This document shows positions 1 to 13,037 of a stretch of DNA of 64,000 bases, piece after piece. The DNA is taken from assembly GCA_024516035.1 (NCBI GenBank), contig CM044958.1, positions 42,637,743 through 42,701,742 on the forward strand, in the 5' to 3' direction. The DNA is from Bactericera cockerelli (lineage: Eukaryota; Arthropoda; Insecta; Hemiptera; Triozidae). The notes under the pieces were generated by a model. The model saw only the letters and a list, made by a program, of their open reading frames with translations. It did not search any database and was not told where the DNA came from. The translations under genes were made by a program, and so were the position numbers. Position 1 is the first letter of the stretch. Each line of letters begins with the position of its first letter.

Positions 1-1600
1 GGACTATTTTTCTTCTTCTCATGGAAGGAGTCAAACTCTTTTGTGCTTCCAATGAGTATTTAAATTTGAAATTTACTATCATTTCAAACTAAATTTTGTT
101 AAATATAAGAGTGTAGTTCAAAAATCTGTGATTTTCAAGTCTTTTAACCTTGTAATCGTTCTATTGATCAACAAAATAAAACTTTTAAAAAATGAAGGGT
201 GGGTGGTTACCTGGTTACAGCTAGTTGACATTGCACATGATGGAAAGTCTATGCTTCAATTCAAACTCACACAAATTTCAGATCGTCCTGTCAAAAAATA
301 CACAAGATTTTCCCTATTTCGTCGGGTAATTTACAACGAAGGAGTTGGAGTTGAGTACACCCAGACCTCAAAATCAGACTTCTGAGACCTCTCTTTTCTT
401 CAGAGGTTTCATTTCAATTACTAGTCGTCAAGATCAAACGAGCTGATATGTCTCAGAATTTGCACATGTAAATCTTGTGTGGGCATTCAACGGTCTTGCT
501 AATTATTTCTCTACCTGTCCTAATGATCGAGATCCACTGATAGCAGTAGCACTGATTAAACGTAGTGGAGACTATCATGTATTTTAATATCAAATTTCTT
601 TTGATGGACAACCATTTTAAACTTCAATGATCTCTGCAGTAATGGCTAGATATTTTAATACTCCACTTTTTTAGTGCAATACTTGATCCATTAAGATTGA
701 TTCATTGGATTGTCATAATACATAGTTACATCGTCCGCGAGCCTCCTTGCAATTTTGCTCTTGGAGGAATCTATTTTGCTGTCCCATATATCTGCGTATT
801 TTTTAGCTCCTGATGTAAAAACCACGTATTAAGAGTAGAATTCATAACTCGTCTGTTTCCTGAATCATGTTAATAATGCCCGATTCGAGTCTATTAGACG
901 TATGGAATTATGGATAACTAACTAGACAGTGTAAACTTAATCTTTAGAGACGGTTGTTCAAATTCAAATTTATACTTCTCATCTGTCAAAGATCACAATA
1001 CATCTTCAAGAAGGTCTTAGCCTGCTTCAATAGAAATCATTCCGTTTATAATTCGGTCTTCACACTCATGAATCTCATGATATACAAACATATCGTATAT
1101 GTTTCCTTGCTCTTTCCCAATGGTGGGGGCCCGCTTTAATTTGCCTAAATTGCTTTTGCATGTACATCTTTAAGACTTTAGTGTTAAGATTGTTCTAATT
1201 TATAACGGGGCTTTATTATTTTATTCTCTTTACTTAAAAAAACAATAATGCGAGCAGAATTTTTGCAGGAGACGCGTTTCATTTCGTTTTGTTTTATCCT
1301 CTAAGTGAGGGGAGTTAGTTGAATTAGCTCACGTGAAATTAATTGCTTTCTTTTTATGGAGTTGGATCATGGGTTGAAAACAATTATTTCATAAAATTCT
1401 TGTGCACTTCCAAATGTTTAGCGACGGGACACCTCGTCGCAAGAAGTTGATGTATAAGCCGAGAATTATTTACCCTTCTGTTTACAACAATCTAATTCAT
1501 TTCAGTGAGAGCAGCTCAGGGAAAAAATCCACATATATTATGGGTTCACTCAATTCTTGGTCACCTAGGTCCTTGATAGATCCTCTTTTTAGCTTACTTT
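1..1600. other. AT-rich non-coding DNA, nothing recognised
   Basis: Only short reading frames without recognisable protein signatures occur on either strand. I see no repeat shared with the rest of the window, no tRNA-like boxes and no convincing splice-flanked exon. Confidence 0.6.
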
Positions 1601-1604
1601 TAAC

Positions 1605-1790
1605 CGAAGGATTTTTACTTTCCTTATTTATTAGAAAGGAAAGTAATGGAACGTCCCAAATTATCTTTAGTCCGTTTTCAGTGCTAAAACACGTTTTAGA
1701 GTGCCCAGAGCCTAAATTTAAAGTTTTAGTCATTGCTCCGTATGTCTGTCTGTCTGTAAACGTACAGTGAATTATCCTGGACATTCATCC
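1605..1790 (+). repeat. Hairpin-bearing dispersed repeat fragment
   Basis: A short hairpin has the stem ACTTTCCTT (1617-1625) pairing with AAGGAAAGT (1636-1644), followed by AATGGAA. A related segment occurs at 29208-29246 with the same TTTTACTTTCCTTAT start and AAAGTAATGGAAT end but a different loop. A short TCTG microsatellite lies at about 1744-1757. That two loci share the flanks as well as the stem suggests a dispersed family rather than a chance hairpin. No coding capacity is visible and the ends are not defined. Confidence 0.4.
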
Positions 1791-1799
1791 TTGAAAAAA

Positions 1800-3247
1800 T
1801 GTTAAAATATAAGGATGATACTTAAATTAGTTTATTACTCACTTCATTATTACAATGTAACTTGTATCGTTGTCTTAGTGTGCAAGGACAAATAATCTTT
1901 TCTTAAAGTAATCCCGATTCCATCCTCGTTTAAGGATAACTTACTAGCTAACAAGGATGTCCTTTTTCTCAGTGTACCCACATTACCGGTATTTTGCGGG
2001 GACCCGCGTGAACTAACTTTTCATAATTCATCCTAGATCGGGACTGTGACATATCAAATCCAACTATATTAAAGTGCTGATTACGATATTTTTGTTAACT
2101 GTTAACATTCAGTCACCAGTTGTGGAATTTGATTTGTTTCGAGGGATAGAGAATATTGTGTGTTGTCACACCAGTTTATTTATTTTCTGATTCAAAAGTT
2201 CAGAACCAACTTGGTTACATGAATTAAATGTGATCTGCCCAGTCTCTAGAAGAAACTTATGACCTGAGAGATTACCATTCGGATTCAGCAAGACTCGTGA
2301 CCAAGCAACAACCTTATACGTCTCATGCACCTCTATTTTGGTTTTAATTTTCATCACCTTAGCTTACCTATACAGAGACAAGACAGATAACCATATAAAT
2401 GATATGCACATTATCTTCAGCGCAAACATACGAGGAACTCCTAAAATGAAAATTTATATTTGCTCTCAGGAAACACAAGATAAATATGAAATATGTGATG
2501 CTTTGATAAATTAAACACTCAAAGTAAATAAAAAACATTAGCTCACGCTCGTGCGTTCATGTTCTGAATCAAAAAGAATAAATAATTGTGTACAAAATAT
2601 TATGTATTTCATTTCATAATTTGGCATTACTCACGAATAAAGTGAGAATAATAATTGTAAACACTTTCATGTTATTCCAGTGCTGGCTCCGTGATGCATG
2701 GGCCATGAAAATAATTTATGGAACAATGAAAAGCCTGATGCAATTCTGTAGAGGCGATGGAGTATTCGTGAGATCAGGACAATGAGGTGAAATGGATCAT
2801 TAGATCTATAGGTTGATAAGGTCAAGCATCGTTGGATCAAGCAAGATTCTAGAAATCGCAATATCGTAGGTATAGAAAGTATGAAAGATCTAAATTCATC
2901 ACGACACTTTCAGTTGAGCTTTAGAATTTAAATAATGGTCTTGGGAATATCAAAGTTTTATTCTGTTAGTCTTGCATCTTGCCCTGGATAATGGAAGCCC
3001 CTGATTGCTTTTCAGTAGAGCAGCTTAAATTTATTTTGGTTTTAGTAAAAAAGAGAGTTCCAAATATTCCAAGGATGTTTTTTTGTCACCAAAGAACAGC
3101 TACCATGTTTTGTATATCCCACCAACCTATACGAGTAGGTGTGTAAACAGTCAACACATGGTTACCGATTCTCTCGCAAGTATTTTTCTTTACATATACG
3201 AGTATTTTTCTCGTAATCTCAACTACTACCGTGTCAAAACCAATAAA
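1800..3247. other. AT-rich non-coding DNA, nothing recognised
   Basis: No long or protein-like reading frame, shared repeat or RNA-gene signature was seen. Confidence 0.6.
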
Positions 3248-3484
3248 ATGGGTGAGTAGAAGAACCAGGAATGTCAAAAATCGACTTTTCAGGAAAGCAA
3301 AAATAAGAAAAATATTATCATGCTAATGAGTATGCTTCCCCCACTTTAAAATCGAAAAAAATATACTTTATAGGGCTATTTCTCCTTCATATTCACAGAG
3401 ATGATAGAAAAGAGTACATTCTTTCTTATTCTACGAAAAAATAATAATCGATTTTTGACATTCCTGGTTCTTCTACTCACCCAT
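3248..3484. repeat. Perfect 37-bp inverted repeat with 163-bp loop
   Basis: The left arm at 3248-3284 (starts ATGGGTGAGTAGAAGAACC) is the exact reverse complement of the right arm at 3448-3484. The loop of 163 bp is AT-rich with no open reading frame of note. Similarity stops abruptly outside the arms. It could be the ends of a small DNA element or an inverted local duplication; no target-site duplication is obvious. Confidence 0.8.
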
Positions 3485-3489
3485 TCATT

Positions 3490-3725
3490 ATTATCAGACC
3501 CATGTCTCGCCAGAGGGCGCCCCCCCCCCCTGCCGTCCTGCACTGGGGCCACGGCGTGTGTTCCCCCCCCCCCCCTCGTGTAGGAACATCTTGGGCTAGA
3601 TGGTGCGGAGCTCACCGCAAGGCATGGCCCATGGACAGTCCTGGCAGAGCACTGGAACATGAGGCACAGAACAAGGTGTCTCCACCCACAGGATCACCGG
3701 GTGATCTACTGGTAGTTAGGTCTCA
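3490..3725. other. GC-rich patch with two C homopolymers
   Basis: About 235 bp is much richer in G+C than its surroundings, with C runs near 3518-3530 and 3564-3576 and words such as GGCCCATGGACAGTCCTGG. Reading frames across it are proline- and glycine-rich, as expected from composition, and I do not recognise a product. It could be a regulatory island, an exon remnant or foreign repeat; the sequence does not decide. Confidence 0.45.
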
Positions 3726-3729
3726 TTAA

Positions 3730-6700
3730 GAGGACAGAATCGGGTGTAATAAAATTAGAACTAACCGGCAGACAGGGTGTCGGAGTTGTACGGAAATTTT
3801 TTTTGCAAAACAATGTCTATCAAAAACATTGAAATTTACTTTTCAAACTAAAAATTCAAGGTGTTGTGTTTTTGGAAATGTAGCAATTATCATCAAGATA
3901 CAAGTGTTTGTACGTAATTCAATGCATGGTCATATTATATTATGTACTAAAAGAGATTTATGTTCCATTAATCATATTATTATACCCCATTGTTTCAAAA
4001 CTATTTACTTATAAATAAATGAGTTTCAGTTTTTCTCAATGGAAGACTGAGCAGACCATGCATTATAAAATCATACCTATGGCATTATCTTAAGACTAAT
4101 TATTTGCTACAAAGACAGTGCTACAGATCTCCAAGACATCTTCATACCATGGCCATCATACCTCAAGGTAAAAGCCAATGTAAGATCAACATGGAGAATT
4201 TCCAAACAAATGTTCTACAAATCCTGGGGCACCCTGTACAAAGGACAGAAACTACAAGAACACGAGAGTAAATGAGAATGAATGACTTTGCCTCAGTATA
4301 GGTGGGCTCATTCCTCCGGGCAAGTCAGCTTTTGATTTCATCATTAATATAAGGTTATGCAAAACATTGACATTGGGTTGATACGAATAATGTGGGGGAA
4401 ATCATATTTTTAGGTCCAGATGTAACCATTCAGCACCAAGGAAAAAAAATCTTGTGAGACCAAAAGTTATCCATAAACAAATAATAGATTCGCAATTAAT
4501 TGACCAAAATTCAATGATGGAGAATTTTTTGTTGCTTAACGTTTCTTTAACATTTAGATCTTTCGAAAACATTCTCATATAATACAACAATCATTATTAG
4601 AATATGAGCGATTTTGTAAATCAAATTTACCTACCTGAAATTAAATACATAGTTTATGAATGAATACAAAACAAATACTAGCAGACAGCGAAGAATACTT
4701 AAGGGTGTATAATGGTTGAAGTAAATAAACATGAAATTATGATCGAGCCATGAAATACGAACGTCTTCATTACAATGATGAGTTGATCTTGTTTGAAGAG
4801 CACCATGTGCTTGCCTTAAATTAGCCTACATGTTACAACATGTTACCTAGTCCTAATACTCCTAATAGATTGAGATAAGGATTTCAAAATAATTGATCCA
4901 AGCAGGATCCTCTTCATATCCAAAGGATCGAAATTCCAGCTTCTAAAATGAAAACAGGCATGGTTTGGTTGTTCACGAACAGGTTTTTAGGAATATTAGT
5001 CAATGCTTGAAGAAATGCTGAGGGATTGACAGTTAGGATCATCATATCAGTAATGAATTGATGATGGCCATCTCCAATGCCTTGACACTTCTTCAAACAT
5101 TTGAATTTTCCATTTTCATACTTCATGATGATGCAAAGAGGAAACTGAAAGGGTTCATTTAAAGATTATTCCATTAGAAAAGCCATTTGAAGAAACTTGG
5201 ATTTTTAACTTCGCATGTTCATCAATAGAAGAAGTCTTTTAAGAGCTTTGGTGTTAATATGAACACACTATTTCTATTATGTACTAACAGCAGAATTCAG
5301 AATATGTAGACCACAGATCAATGAAGGAAACGATAAAAGTAACTATTAATTATTTGATTTTCATTTTTTTCAATTACAATTCCTAGTTCCATTACTAGAC
5401 CCGTGGAAAACTTAAAGTACCTACTATCGTACATATCGTAAAAGCAGTTTAACAAAAATTAAAAAAGTCCTTTTTTCACAAGGCTCTGAAGAGTTCGAGA
5501 TCCAACATAAAGTACTTCTGTTCTCTAATATCCCGTCATTACATTAAATACATTGTTATCAGTTCTAAATACATCCACCACACAAACCTATCATTACGTT
5601 CTTTGTTTTCGTCCATAATTACATTCTTCACATGCTTTTCCAATTAGCGTGTTTGAGTTTGAGAAAACGTTTTCAAGTATGTTATTATTGAACTGTTCAC
5701 CCAAAATTTAATGTGGGTTCATTACCTTTTGTTGGAAATAGTTATGGATGGAGAAGTATCTACTACATTCAACATGTAGGTATTGTTATGTGAAGTTGAT
5801 TCAGTAATGGGTCAGTTTATTGTTCCATTTTTCAAAACGTTTATATGTTCAAAGAAAACCAGTCTGATGTGACAGTTTGAATTCAAATATGCAAGTTGTC
5901 TCCATTTTGAACTAAAAGTAAAGAAAACCCAAAATTGATGAGAACACGATTGAAAATGATGCAATGAGCAAAAAACAAGAGTTTGATCAGCCGAAGAATT
6001 CCTAAATGGAATGTGACTGCAGCAATGTTCCAATGTTGTGCAACCATTCTGGTTATCAAATTGACATTAAATTCAGTACACATTAGGATGAATGAAACCA
6101 ATGTAAAGGACATTTCCAAATAAACAAGAAGAACTGCATTCAGAAGCTGAGGAGACTAAATACAATTCAGAAGATATCACAACATGACGGGGGGACCATT
6201 TGCAAGTGTAAAGAACAAAGCGGGTGTGGAAACGAAAAATGAAATAATTCCTGAAAGAAATAAACTTGCAAAATACAATAAATTCAATGTAAATGGCCAT
6301 GAAACAATAGAAACAACAAGTTGAAAAGTTATGTCGAGTATTTTCACATGGACACTGAATATCAATCGCTGGATCTATACATGGGCAGCGTACGTGAGGG
6401 CAATGTATAATCTGCCAGCACTATCAAATCAGACAAGGTGTTAAGTTATTCTTCTGTTCAGTGTGAAATGCCGCGGATCATCGAATAAACTTAGGGAAAA
6501 TATTATCATTGTGAATGAAGTAGTCCTGGAACAAAAAACTTCAAGCATCAAGTTCAGATGGGAACTTATTGTCTAGATAATACTGAGGGACATTACCTAT
6601 AGAAAAAAATTGTTGAAAATTTAGAACAAAAAATTAGCCTATGTAAAACATGTAAATATTATGAACAATTGAACATTCAAGACTCCTAAAACTTGGCGAA

Positions 6701-6985
6701 TACTGTCGATTTTTTTGTTATCTCCATTAGCCATCTTAGATTGAACATTAAAATTGCTTTAAATGAAAAATCTGAAACATAGAATTTTCAAAAATAATAT
6801 TTTAATTTTAATCACATTAAACGGGTAAACCGGGTATTTTAATCACATTAAATAAATATAATCAGGCTGATTAATGTGATTATCAATGAATTTTTACGCT
6901 TACTTTTGGTTGTTCATTGACTAAAATTAAAATAATCAAATCAACTCAGTTGATAAACGCACCCTAAGCCAAGATTTTTCGGTAC
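3730..6985. other. AT-rich non-coding DNA
   Basis: Reading frames are short with no family signature. A near-direct repeat of the words ATTTTAATCACATTAAA occurs at about 6811 and 6836. Otherwise nothing is recognised. Confidence 0.6.
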
Positions 6986-7033
6986 AGGTGAACAATATTA
7001 CTGACCGTAGTGAAGCACGGGTTAAACAGCTAG
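6985..7033 (+). mobile_element. Possible Helitron 3' terminus
   Basis: The stretch ends in CTAG (7030-7033) followed by T, preceded by an imperfect short stem of the type CCGT-AGTGAAGC-ACGG. This resembles the 3' end architecture of Helitrons (hairpin, about 10 nt, CTRR, host T). No matching 5' TC end was located and no second copy exists in the window, so this is tentative. Confidence 0.3.
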
Positions 7034-7584
7034 TATCAAATAACTAATCAGGCACAAGAATCCACCTGTGGGTTTTACAGGCGGGGAAACTATATTGGCA
7101 CTATCGGAAATCGATTATCTGGTACAAGCATATTGATTAGAAAATCGCTCACTCCATCCAATTCTGCTGGGAAGGTTATCCAACCTCTTCTCTCTGTAAA
7201 AGATGAATGAGAAAAACAAGCTGAGATTCTCGAGCGAAAGTCTGCAACATGCTCCTAATGATAGGATCGATTTATCTTGCATACATTTCATTCATTGCCT
7301 GTGTCTTCTCTGTGTTATTATCTTGGAGGATTCTCTATATAACATGCTAGGAAAAAAGACTTATCTCATGTGATCTAAACATTATACATACTTGACATGG
7401 TCATACCTGCAATTGCTGGAGCTATAAATATGTAAGATGATGGTAGACAGACCAACCTCTGAAAGTAAGTGTCGGACTACTTTTTAGGTTCAATTGATAG
7501 AAAAAGAAAAGTGTTATGTAAAAGAATAAACTAGTGGTCTCTTTGAAACCGATTTACGTGAGCATGAAATCTTCTGTACAAACA

Positions 7585-7640
7585 TAGAATTGAATTTGAA
7601 TTGAATACTTTTTATTTATTTGTACAAGAAAAATATTATA
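7585..7640 (-). repeat. Possible LINE 3' tail, TTCAA-type
   Basis: Read on the minus strand the segment runs from an AT-rich end with AAATAAATAAAAA into repeats of ATTCA/ATTCAA. Short pentanucleotide-like tails after an A-rich 3' end are common in insect non-LTR elements. No coding sequence can be linked to it. Confidence 0.25.
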
Positions 7641-10427
7641 AACAATACATCTCTATATGCTAAGTCTAACTTCTGAGGAGGATGATAAAATCTTTATGAA
7701 AATAAATCGTTGATAGCATCAAATTTGTGTTGATAATAATATTTGTGGTAGGTAGCAAAAATATCACAGATAGAAATTTAGAATTATAACAAATTACAAC
7801 CACCATGACCAATAACTTCTGGAACATTCTGAATGATCACATCTCCGTACATGTTTTCTATGTGGATCTTGTACAACAAGCACAATATCTCCACATCAAA
7901 TCAAATGTAAACCAACGAAAGAAAAAAAATCCAACACAACTTATTATCGATAGAAAACACCGTTTTACATTGGTTTCCAATCTGCAATGTTCATGCAGAT
8001 TTCTTCTCAGCTAGACAAGTGAACACTATGCAATATGCAAATCCATTTGCATGTAAATGCATAGAGGCAATAATATAAATTTAGGAGCCCGCGTCCCATT
8101 ACCATAAAACCTCATTCTGTGCCCGACGGCCTCATGCCAATATAATAACATAATTTGAAAAATGGAATCCCATAAATCACGGAGGTATTACGGTCTCTGT
8201 ATGCGTGCTGAGGGCAAGTTGCATCGGGAGGTGAACAAATAAGTTAATCGGGGAGTCGCAGACTTGCAGGAGACCAGAGACATGCCCTGCAGACCGGCGG
8301 GGACAGGAGTCCTCGCAAGGAGACTATGACTAGAGCTGACTGATCTTCATCACCAGAGCTACCAGAGTACAGTTATACCTCTCTAGAGCTCCTGTCCCGA
8401 CAGGAAATAGATGAGCTCGAAATAGAAATCAAATTAAGAAGATTTAGAGAAAAAAATCTTGCCAGTTGGAAGAATGTGAATACCAAACAATATATGACAT
8501 GTCATAGGTCGTTATTATTGCTTCGCCGTCAAGAAAGAAGAGCTACCTGCCGTTTTACTATACCACAAGTATTTGTCTTATGTTGATGTTAGTTCTCAAT
8601 TGATTATACCTGAGAAAACACTGGACGAGGATAACTACCTAATTTGTAGCTACTAAATTCAACCATCATCCAATTCGGAATGGATCAATATATCAACTTG
8701 ACTGTGTTTCGTGGATGTGAATGTTTATAAAAACACAAGACATATTTACACCTTCAGAAGAGCCGTTTCAGTTAATGAAAAAGTAACTTTCCAGCTCCAA
8801 GAGGTTAAAAACCTCAAGATGAAACAAATGGTTATTTTTATTCTATTCAAAATAAAATGGGCATCTGAATTCCACAAAACTGGAATGAATTCGAAAATCG
8901 TGTGAAAACAATAAGAAGAACAGAAATCAAAGCACCGCTGACATACGAATTTCAAATTTACACCATCCAGGCATCCATGTGTTCAAATCATCGAACAATC
9001 TCATGAATTTGTACATGTATCTGAAAATCTTGAACATTCAATATCATGTTCATATAGATTCATTATTATTCTTTAGATATTTATTATTTAGTTCTAAAGA
9101 AAAATTCTACACCGGGGGAGTAGAATTTATTCGAGTTTTTTTTTTAATCCTGTTAGAGAAACCTTGTTAATTTTAATTAGTTGTTACACTTTTAATTTTG
9201 AAATTTATTAGGTAGCCTCCTCCGCTGTCTTGTAATTAAATTAGAATACTAATCACCAGCTCAGTGGGAGTGGGTACCTCAGTCTCTCTCCTTAATGAGA
9301 ATCGAACAAGGTGGTGGTTCTGGCCATACAGATGGAACATATTGAAGATATCCCAGACAAGATAACGCAAATGAATTTTAGATTCAAAATGTTATTGTGA
9401 CTGTGGTTAGAATGGTACATGTATATGTATGGTGGGGTGAGTGTGTGTGTGAGGGGGCGGGGGTCCTAAGTTCAAGATGATGAATACCTACATGCTTCAT
9501 TGCTTTCAAAAAGGAAAGAGAATATTTCAACGCTCCTCACCAGATGGTTGTATGTACATGACAATGAAATTGAAGAAAACCACAAGGAAAATTTTTTCAA
9601 GAGCGAGAATTATATCTCTCATCAAGTAAGAAGCGATATTAACAATACAATTCTTCAGGACTTTCAGTTTCAACAATATTACTATCTCTGTCTACCTCAG
9701 TTATTTAATTATGATATGGAGGTTATCCTTTTCTAACAGTATGGCCTTTACCTTAGTACAAATATATCTAAGGTTAATAAATATGTCAACTATTCGCCAC
9801 AGATTCAGTCCGTCATTTTTAAACCTCCTTAAAATAAACATGAGAAAAATATAACCAAGTGTGCAAGTGAGTACAAGGCCTCCATTATAGATATTATTTT
9901 TATCGGAAAAGGATTATAAACCAAAGAGGCAGATTCATCGCTTCGTATCAGGAGCCAACAGGTTTAGGAGCGAACCAGTAATTACCAGCCAGCCTGGTAT
10001 CTGCGCTACTCGTGTTAATGACTCCCCTGCTCTCAAGCCAAGTCGCTACTCACTTTCCCAAAGTGCTATAATCTAAGTGTCACTGGATGCCACTTCCAAA
10101 CACAACTTAAACTTGCTTCAAACGCTATAAAAAAATGCACTCTCAACAGTGCAACACGGTCTTTTTCAAGTATATCATTGAAGTAAATAAGCACCGGCTA
10201 TGATATATGAACTTTATAATGATAATAAAAAAAAGTTATAACAAGTTGAGCTTCTGTGCTAGTATGAGGGCAAAAGGAGAAAAAACCTAGACCCACGCAC
10301 ACCAATGAAATGTGTAGTGTTGCGTTTTGTTCGTTCATTAGTGGTTACAGAATGTTGAGATTCGAAATTTTCTGAGTCCTCCGGCTAAATTATGATTTGT
10401 ACTACAATCAGCATGGCCGTTTTAAGT
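7641..10427. other. Non-coding DNA with a GC-richer patch near 8.08-8.40 kb
   Basis: The interval is mainly AT-rich. Around 8080-8400 and 9950-10030 the base composition is more balanced, with no reading frame of interest. A short TG/GT-rich run lies at about 9430-9460. No family-level match was recognised. Confidence 0.55.
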
Positions 10428-10890
10428 AGGGGGGTCAGCAGGGAGTAGATTATTTCCCCCATAACGTCGCTTTCGATTTCACTCCTGAAGAACGGACCGT
10501 CTAGATTGCTATTAAATTCCCTTTTTCTATAAATATTATACACTAGCGGGCTGTCGCCCGCTTTGCGGGCCGAGGCATGGCGTGAAAGCAAAAAAATCCT
10601 TTTTCGCCAATGGCAGGTGTTGTAGTGGGAGTTTCGAAAACATCCGTCTTATTGCACATCTAGACTATAAGACAAAGCTACCTACCAAATTTCAGCTTCT
10701 AGGACTTACGGTTTGGGCTGTAGAGCGATGATCAGTCAGTGGTCAGTGGTCAGTGAGTGTCTTTGACATTTATATATTAAGATTACTTCGGATATACCCA
10801 ACCCAAGTAAAGACCCATCTCCTGTCAAATAAAAACTATAAACTCTATAAAACTATCAATATAGACCTGAGAACAGTGAATCAATCTAAC
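10428..10890 (-). repeat. Dispersed repeat, interrupted by a Helitron
   Basis: The flanks 10428-10542 and 10783-10890 together match the uninterrupted stretch 28597-28826 nearly base for base; the difference is the 240-bp Helitron at 10543-10782. On the minus strand both copies can be read through short open stretches that resemble each other, but they contain stops in different places, so I treat the repeat as non-coding. Orientation is arbitrary. Confidence 0.7.
10543..10782 (-). mobile_element. Non-autonomous Helitron, 240 bp
   Basis: On the minus strand the element starts TCTTAATATATAAATG and ends GCCCGC-TTT/AAA-GCGGGC hairpin (plus positions 10556-10570), then about ten bases, then CTAG. 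Those are the Helitron hallmarks: 5' TC, subterminal 3' hairpin, CTRR end, insertion between A and T, and no target-site duplication. The empty site is present at 28711|28712, where the same flanking sequence joins A directly to T, so the boundaries are supported by comparison rather than by motif alone. No Rep/helicase coding sequence is present; it must have been mobilised in trans. Related copies lie at 50421-50667 and 50673-50902. An internal run of GTCAGTG repeats lies near 10734-10756. Confidence 0.88.
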
Positions 10891-11819
10891 TTTCGAAAAA
10901 GCTTTCTCTCTTTGAAAAGCTTGCCCCTCGGTCATTTCTGGGTTTCGCCCCTGACCCTCTACCCTCCTGGCTGTGAATGTAGGGCTTATTCTGCCAGACA
11001 GAGTTATAGGAGTATAGAGCGAACAGCTGGAAAACGGTCGGATGAATGAACACATAGATGAGGAGGCGGTTATTAATTAACCGGACTGCACTGGCACTTC
11101 CTGTCACCAGCAATGTCCGGGGTCTAAACACTGGAGTAGATACTTCAGCAGCAGTGTCCTACGCTAGCGGTGCCTGGTCCAAAACACAAAAATGATTAAT
11201 CTAGTGTTGATATGTACCTAATTTCACTCAATATACTGAAAAGTACTAGGGCTCAGTTTATTGAAAACCATGTTAGAATGCGACACTCAACTAGTTTGTC
11301 TAAATGTGTGTGGTGGGTTCGTGGTAATTTTTTGAGTGACTATCAGCAACGTGTAGAAAATTTTAAGTCTCACTCAAAACTTTTCGAAGATATCTTTAAA
11401 ATCTCGCGATATTGTGTTCGTGGGTTTTTTGGCAAAGCCAGCACCTGTCCCATGGTCACATGAGTGCGGGTAATTTCAACTCAGTCTCCTCAATACCTGG
11501 ATCAGGTACTAATCGTAACTCATTCCTCCTGACAGCTGGGACAGATCGCCTAATGGGACGAGAGAATGGTTCTAGTCCAAGTCTTAAGCAAAACTGATGG
11601 AAACTTGCCAAGAAATGTTTTACATTCTCACGTTCTTCAGTCTTCTGATATTGCGTAGAAATTTTGCCATTCTTGACAGAAAATGGAAAACTTGAATCTC
11701 TACTGAAAAAAACCGAATTTGTACGAATTCTCCAACCAAGAATATTTCACACATTTTTCATCAAAAACTAAATGATAATAAAACTTTATGCTAAACATGC
11801 ATTAATGGAATGATGCTAG

Positions 11820-11890
11820 ATTCAGCTATAGCGCTCGTCTGGTAACCAGGCTAGTGTCGGGATGTGAGAGTTCGTAGCCCGCCCAATACT
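11820..11890 (+). repeat. tRNA-like segment (degenerate SINE head)
   Basis: An A-box-like word, TATAGCGCTCGTCTGG (11827-11842), is followed about 25 bases later by a B-box-like GAGTTCGTAGCCC (11868-11880). No paired acceptor arm is visible, so this is not a tRNA gene. A decayed tRNA-derived SINE is most likely. Confidence 0.4.
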
Positions 11891-12871
11891 ACAAAGTCAT
11901 TTATTCATATAAGCTCAAACCAACCCATCGACCGTTTTTTAACCCATAAGTCTACTTGAATCTCATTAAAATGTTAGTACTTTTGAAGAAAAGGAAGGAC
12001 TTGACAAAATGCTACAAGGTCTAGAGTCTAGAATCTCTAGAGGAAAACTAGAGATAGCACCTGAGTCGTCAGAGCATAACTAAAATTCAATAGGAATCTG
12101 CAGGGGCAACATTAGTGTGTGTCGCACGTCTCAAATGAAGAGGCTTGCGTAGCATTCCACTACATAAATTTCGTCATATGAAACCGTCAGAATTCTGCTT
12201 AAAATTCAAGCAGCGCCTTCTCTTCTCTACGTATGCAAATTTTCACGAAATAAGAGGTTTCCTTATTTAAAACCTCAAAAACTGTTTATGTGACGTTGTT
12301 CAAAACACTTTATTAAAACTTGTTCTCCGGTTTCCTACAGGTAACGAGAACTTTTCTCCAAGTTTCAAATTCGCACAATTTGTTGCTTGCGGTAGATGTG
12401 AGAGATTTGCGATATTTCCACCGAAACTTGTTCAGATCTCGGAGTTTTGCGATACTTGCAGTGAAACTGGTGAATATTTAGGGACATAAGTTCTAGGATA
12501 TGTCCTTAATGTCTTAATTAATTGTTTTGACCTTGGTAAAGAAGATTTTGCTAAGAAGTATTTTAAAAGATTAAAAGATCACTAGATACTGAAGACAGAA
12601 AATCTTTTAATTTATGAGAAATATAAGCATCTCAACTTTACAACCTTCCTCAAAACTAAACTTGACACAACAATCATATCTGTCCATTGAATATTTTTAC
12701 TTTTATTGACTGCAGTACTCTGACATCACACATCACATAGCTGACTGTGACTACTGGTAAGTTAACGAATATTGAGGGGAACACACTGATTCTTTGATCT
12801 TTCTATCTGTGGAAAAGAATTGTCCAAGAAATGTGCAAATAATTTAATAGCTTCCTCTCTCTTGTAAAGTT
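11891..12871. other. AT-rich non-coding DNA, nothing recognised
   Basis: There are only short reading frames without recognisable signatures. Confidence 0.55.
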
Positions 12872-12946
12872 AAAAAAAGAGAGAAAAAAAAACAAAAAAA
12901 AAAAAAAAAAAAAACAAAACAAAACAAAAAAAAAAAAACAAAAAGG
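12872..12946. repeat. A-rich low-complexity tract
   Basis: A long A run is interrupted by single C residues (AAAACAAAAC type). It may be an old poly-A tail, but no retroelement body can be attached to it. Confidence 0.85.
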
Positions 12947-13037
12947 AACTACTATTACTAATTTAAAGTTAAAAAAAGAAGGAAAACATTGAAATAATTT
13001 CAATAATTCAGTAGGCTCACGTTCTGTGTGTTCTGTA

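Noticed and set aside
9245..9330. Possible tRNA-like segment (AGCTCAGTGGGA and GTTCGATTCTC reverse)
   Set aside because: The two boxes are on opposite strands and cannot form one promoter.
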